From: Myxococcus sp046520405
GTDB lineage: Bacteria > Myxococcota > Myxococcia > Myxococcales > Myxococcaceae
Length of the DNA: 64,000 nucleotides
Direction of reading: 5' to 3'
NCBI GenBank assembly: GCA_046520405.1
Contig: JBKGHI010000003.1
Location: 1 to 64,000, forward strand
Below the pieces are notes generated by a model, which was given only the letters and a program-made list of their open reading frames with translations, did no database searches and was not told the origin of the DNA. A program made the position numbers and the translations under genes. Positions 62,645 to 64,000 of the stretch are shown piece by piece (position 1 is the first letter of the stretch; every line of letters starts with the position of its first letter).

Positions 62645-64000
62645 ATGAAAGGCGATGACATGGAGGGAGAGGTGAAGTCCGGGTGCCTCCGCTGGCTGGC
62701 TGGGTTCGTGTGCGCGGTGGTGACGCTGTCGCTGGGGTGTGCCCGGCAGGCGTGGAGGCGGGACGACGTCATGACGTGGGAGGGTTGCTGCAAGGGGACC
62801 GACGCGTGCCTTGCGCTCCTGCAGGAGGTCCACGGCCCAGACAGTGGGGAGCGATGGCTGCCGCCGGAGCAGCAGTGTGCTGCGTGGAAGCTGGGGCGAG
62901 AGGGGGAGGGCGTCATCCCCCGGCTGATTCCGCTTCTTCGCCATGTGGAGCGTCGGGTCCGTGGAGGCGCAGCACTTGCGCTGGCGTCGATGGAAGAGAA
63001 GGCCAGGCAGGCCGTGCCTGCGCTCCTCGATGCTTATGAACGCGAGCCCGGTGGAATGGCCCTGCACGCGCTCTCCTCACTCGATGACGCGCGAGCAGCT
63101 CCAGCCATAGAGCGACACCTCATGGAGTCGCCCACGTCGACGCTGGAGCAGCTGGGGCCGACATTGGCTCCGGTGCTGCTGGACGTGCTGGAGAACCCGG
63201 AATCGAGCTGGGAGGCGCTGGTGCGGGTGCGCTACGTGCTCGCCCGGCGCGCCTCCATGCTCACGGAGAATTTCGTCCCGCGCCTGCGGACGCTCCTCGC
63301 ACGGGAGTTGGAGGAGCCCACTCTCCGGCGCCCGCCAGGGACGTCCTGCCCGGCAGCTCCAGCGCCAAGCTGCGAGGCCATCTTCGACGGGTGCACTCCG
63401 CGAGCGGCCTACGTGGCGTCGGTGTTGGCGGCCTACGAGCGCCAGGGGGCGAAGGCCGCGCCCGAGGTGCTCCAGGGGCTACAACGGGCGGACGTGCGCC
63501 TCACGCCCGTGGCGCTGCAGGCGCTGGTGGCCTTCAACAGCCCTGCGGCGGTGCCCGAGGTCCTCCAGCAGCTCGCCGTGCCTGAATGCCGCGCCCGGGC
63601 CCTCACGAGCCTCGCGTCCCTGGGGCCGGTGGCGCGGCCAGTCGCGACGGGGCCGCTGCTGCGCCTGCTGGCCACGGGGGAGGAGGGGTGGGAGCGCGCG
63701 CGGGCGGCGGAGGCCCTTGGGCGCATGGCAGACCCAGCCGCCCTCAAGGCGCTGCGCCAGGCGGTGTACGAGCCGCACAGCGAAGTCCAGGCCGCGGCTG
63801 TCAGGGCGCTGGGCAGCTCCACCTTCCGGCCTTATGCGGAAGAGCTGGAGCCGCTGTTCCAGCAGGTGCTGACGACGCATGCTTCCCCTGTGGCGCGGAG
63901 CCACGCGAGGTGGGCCCTGCAGGCACTCTCCGGTGATGAGGTGCAGCCGGCGTCGCCTTCTGAGCCCCCCAGTGTGCTTCCAGGGCGCGGCCCGGATTGG
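62645..64000 (+). CDS. HEAT-repeat lipoprotein, 3' end beyond the window
   Basis: An open frame of 452 codons that reaches the window edge without a stop. ATG 62645 (or ATG 62660) precedes a hydrophobic leader with a lipobox-like VTLSLGCARQ. HEAT-like helical repeats follow: GVIPRLIPLLRHVERRVRGG, AALALASMEEKARQAVPALL, AALKALRQAVYEPHSEVQAA and AVRALGSSTFRPYAEELEPL. A central part holds extra cysteines (CPAAPAPSCEAIFDGC). It starts 37 bp after the RDD gene. It is likely an envelope-associated scaffold protein; nothing more specific can be said. Confidence 0.8.
   Translation, partial: MKGDDMEGEVKSGCLRWLAGFVCAVVTLSLGCARQAWRRDDVMTWEGCCKGTDACLALLQEVHGPDSGERWLPPEQQCAAWKLGREGEGVIPRLIPLLRHVERRVRGGAALALASMEEKARQAVPALLDAYEREPGGMALHALSSLDDARAAPAIERHLMESPTSTLEQLGPTLAPVLLDVLENPESSWEALVRVRYVLARRASMLTENFVPRLRTLLARELEEPTLRRPPGTSCPAAPAPSCEAIFDGCTPRAAYVASVLAAYERQGAKAAPEVLQGLQRADVRLTPVALQALVAFNSPAAVPEVLQQLAVPECRARALTSLASLGPVARPVATGPLLRLLATGEEGWERARAAEALGRMADPAALKALRQAVYEPHSEVQAAAVRALGSSTFRPYAEELEPLFQQVLTTHASPVARSHARWALQALSGDEVQPASPSEPPSVLPGRGPDW

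Overview
The window is high-GC, densely coded bacterial DNA. The gene set suggests a myxobacterium (Deltaproteobacteria/Myxococcota): a metal-type ECF sigma factor with a Cys-rich tail resembling Myxococcus CorE, an RDD protein with an N-terminal zinc finger, a HEAT-repeat lipoprotein, and several RND metal pumps. The assignment is inferred from content; no rRNA or tRNA gene was seen.

Layout. (1) 1-1957: the 3' part of an IS21-family element (istA truncated by the window edge, then istB). (2) 2223-4964: a mobile-island module of DUF2924 protein, a tiny ORF, a large serine recombinase and a ParB/HTH-like protein. (3) 4981-6698, minus strand: a DUF5131 (Gp37/Gp68-like) three-Cys protein and its partner TcmP. 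(4) 6947-35863, plus strand: one uninterrupted array of about 29 kb. It encodes a MerR/excisionase-type HTH protein, an SNF2-type helicase, an N6-adenine-type DNA methyltransferase, a PUA/EVE-McrB-like AAA+ protein, McrC nuclease, an S24/LexA-like protease-domain protein, a giant GHKL (Hsp90/sacsin-like) ATPase, an unknown protein, a RelE-UvrD fusion, a DUF1998-type superhelicase (DruE/DrmA-like) and a PD-(D/E)XK nuclease with a probable Fe-S cluster. Nearly every junction is a start/stop overlap, so it reads as one transcriptional unit. It combines parts of DISARM, Druantia, McrBC and RecB/AddB-like systems, but I know of no named system with this full set. It is the main candidate for a previously undescribed defence system. 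(5) 35864-36624: non-coding, with strong hairpins; probably the right part of the island. (6) 36625-59270: a metal and metalloid resistance region. It has two CzcCBA-type HME-RND systems (one with a PII-like protein, one with an ECF sigma factor and Cys-repeat metal-binding proteins), several CDF transporters, an ars operon (arsR-acr3-arsC-arsC-arsN2) and a CadC/SmtB-type operon with a second DUF3703 gene. (7) 59754-64000: sterol-desaturase-family hydroxylase, AraC-type regulator, RDD membrane protein and a HEAT-repeat lipoprotein that runs off the window.

How the parts could work together. In the big array, methyltransferase plus PUA/McrB plus McrC suggests marking self DNA and recognising modified or unmodified foreign DNA. 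SNF2, UvrD and DUF1998 motors with a RecB-like nuclease could translocate and degrade it. The GHKL and S24 proteins share a duplicated C-terminal module of about 540 residues and may form a sensor/signalling pair. The metal region pairs export pumps with periplasmic Cys/His-rich binding proteins and metal-responsive regulators.

Caution: at least five genes show single-base frame changes, two of them demonstrable by comparison with an intact paralogous copy in the same window and at least two in homopolymer runs. This may be residual sequencing error rather than gene decay.
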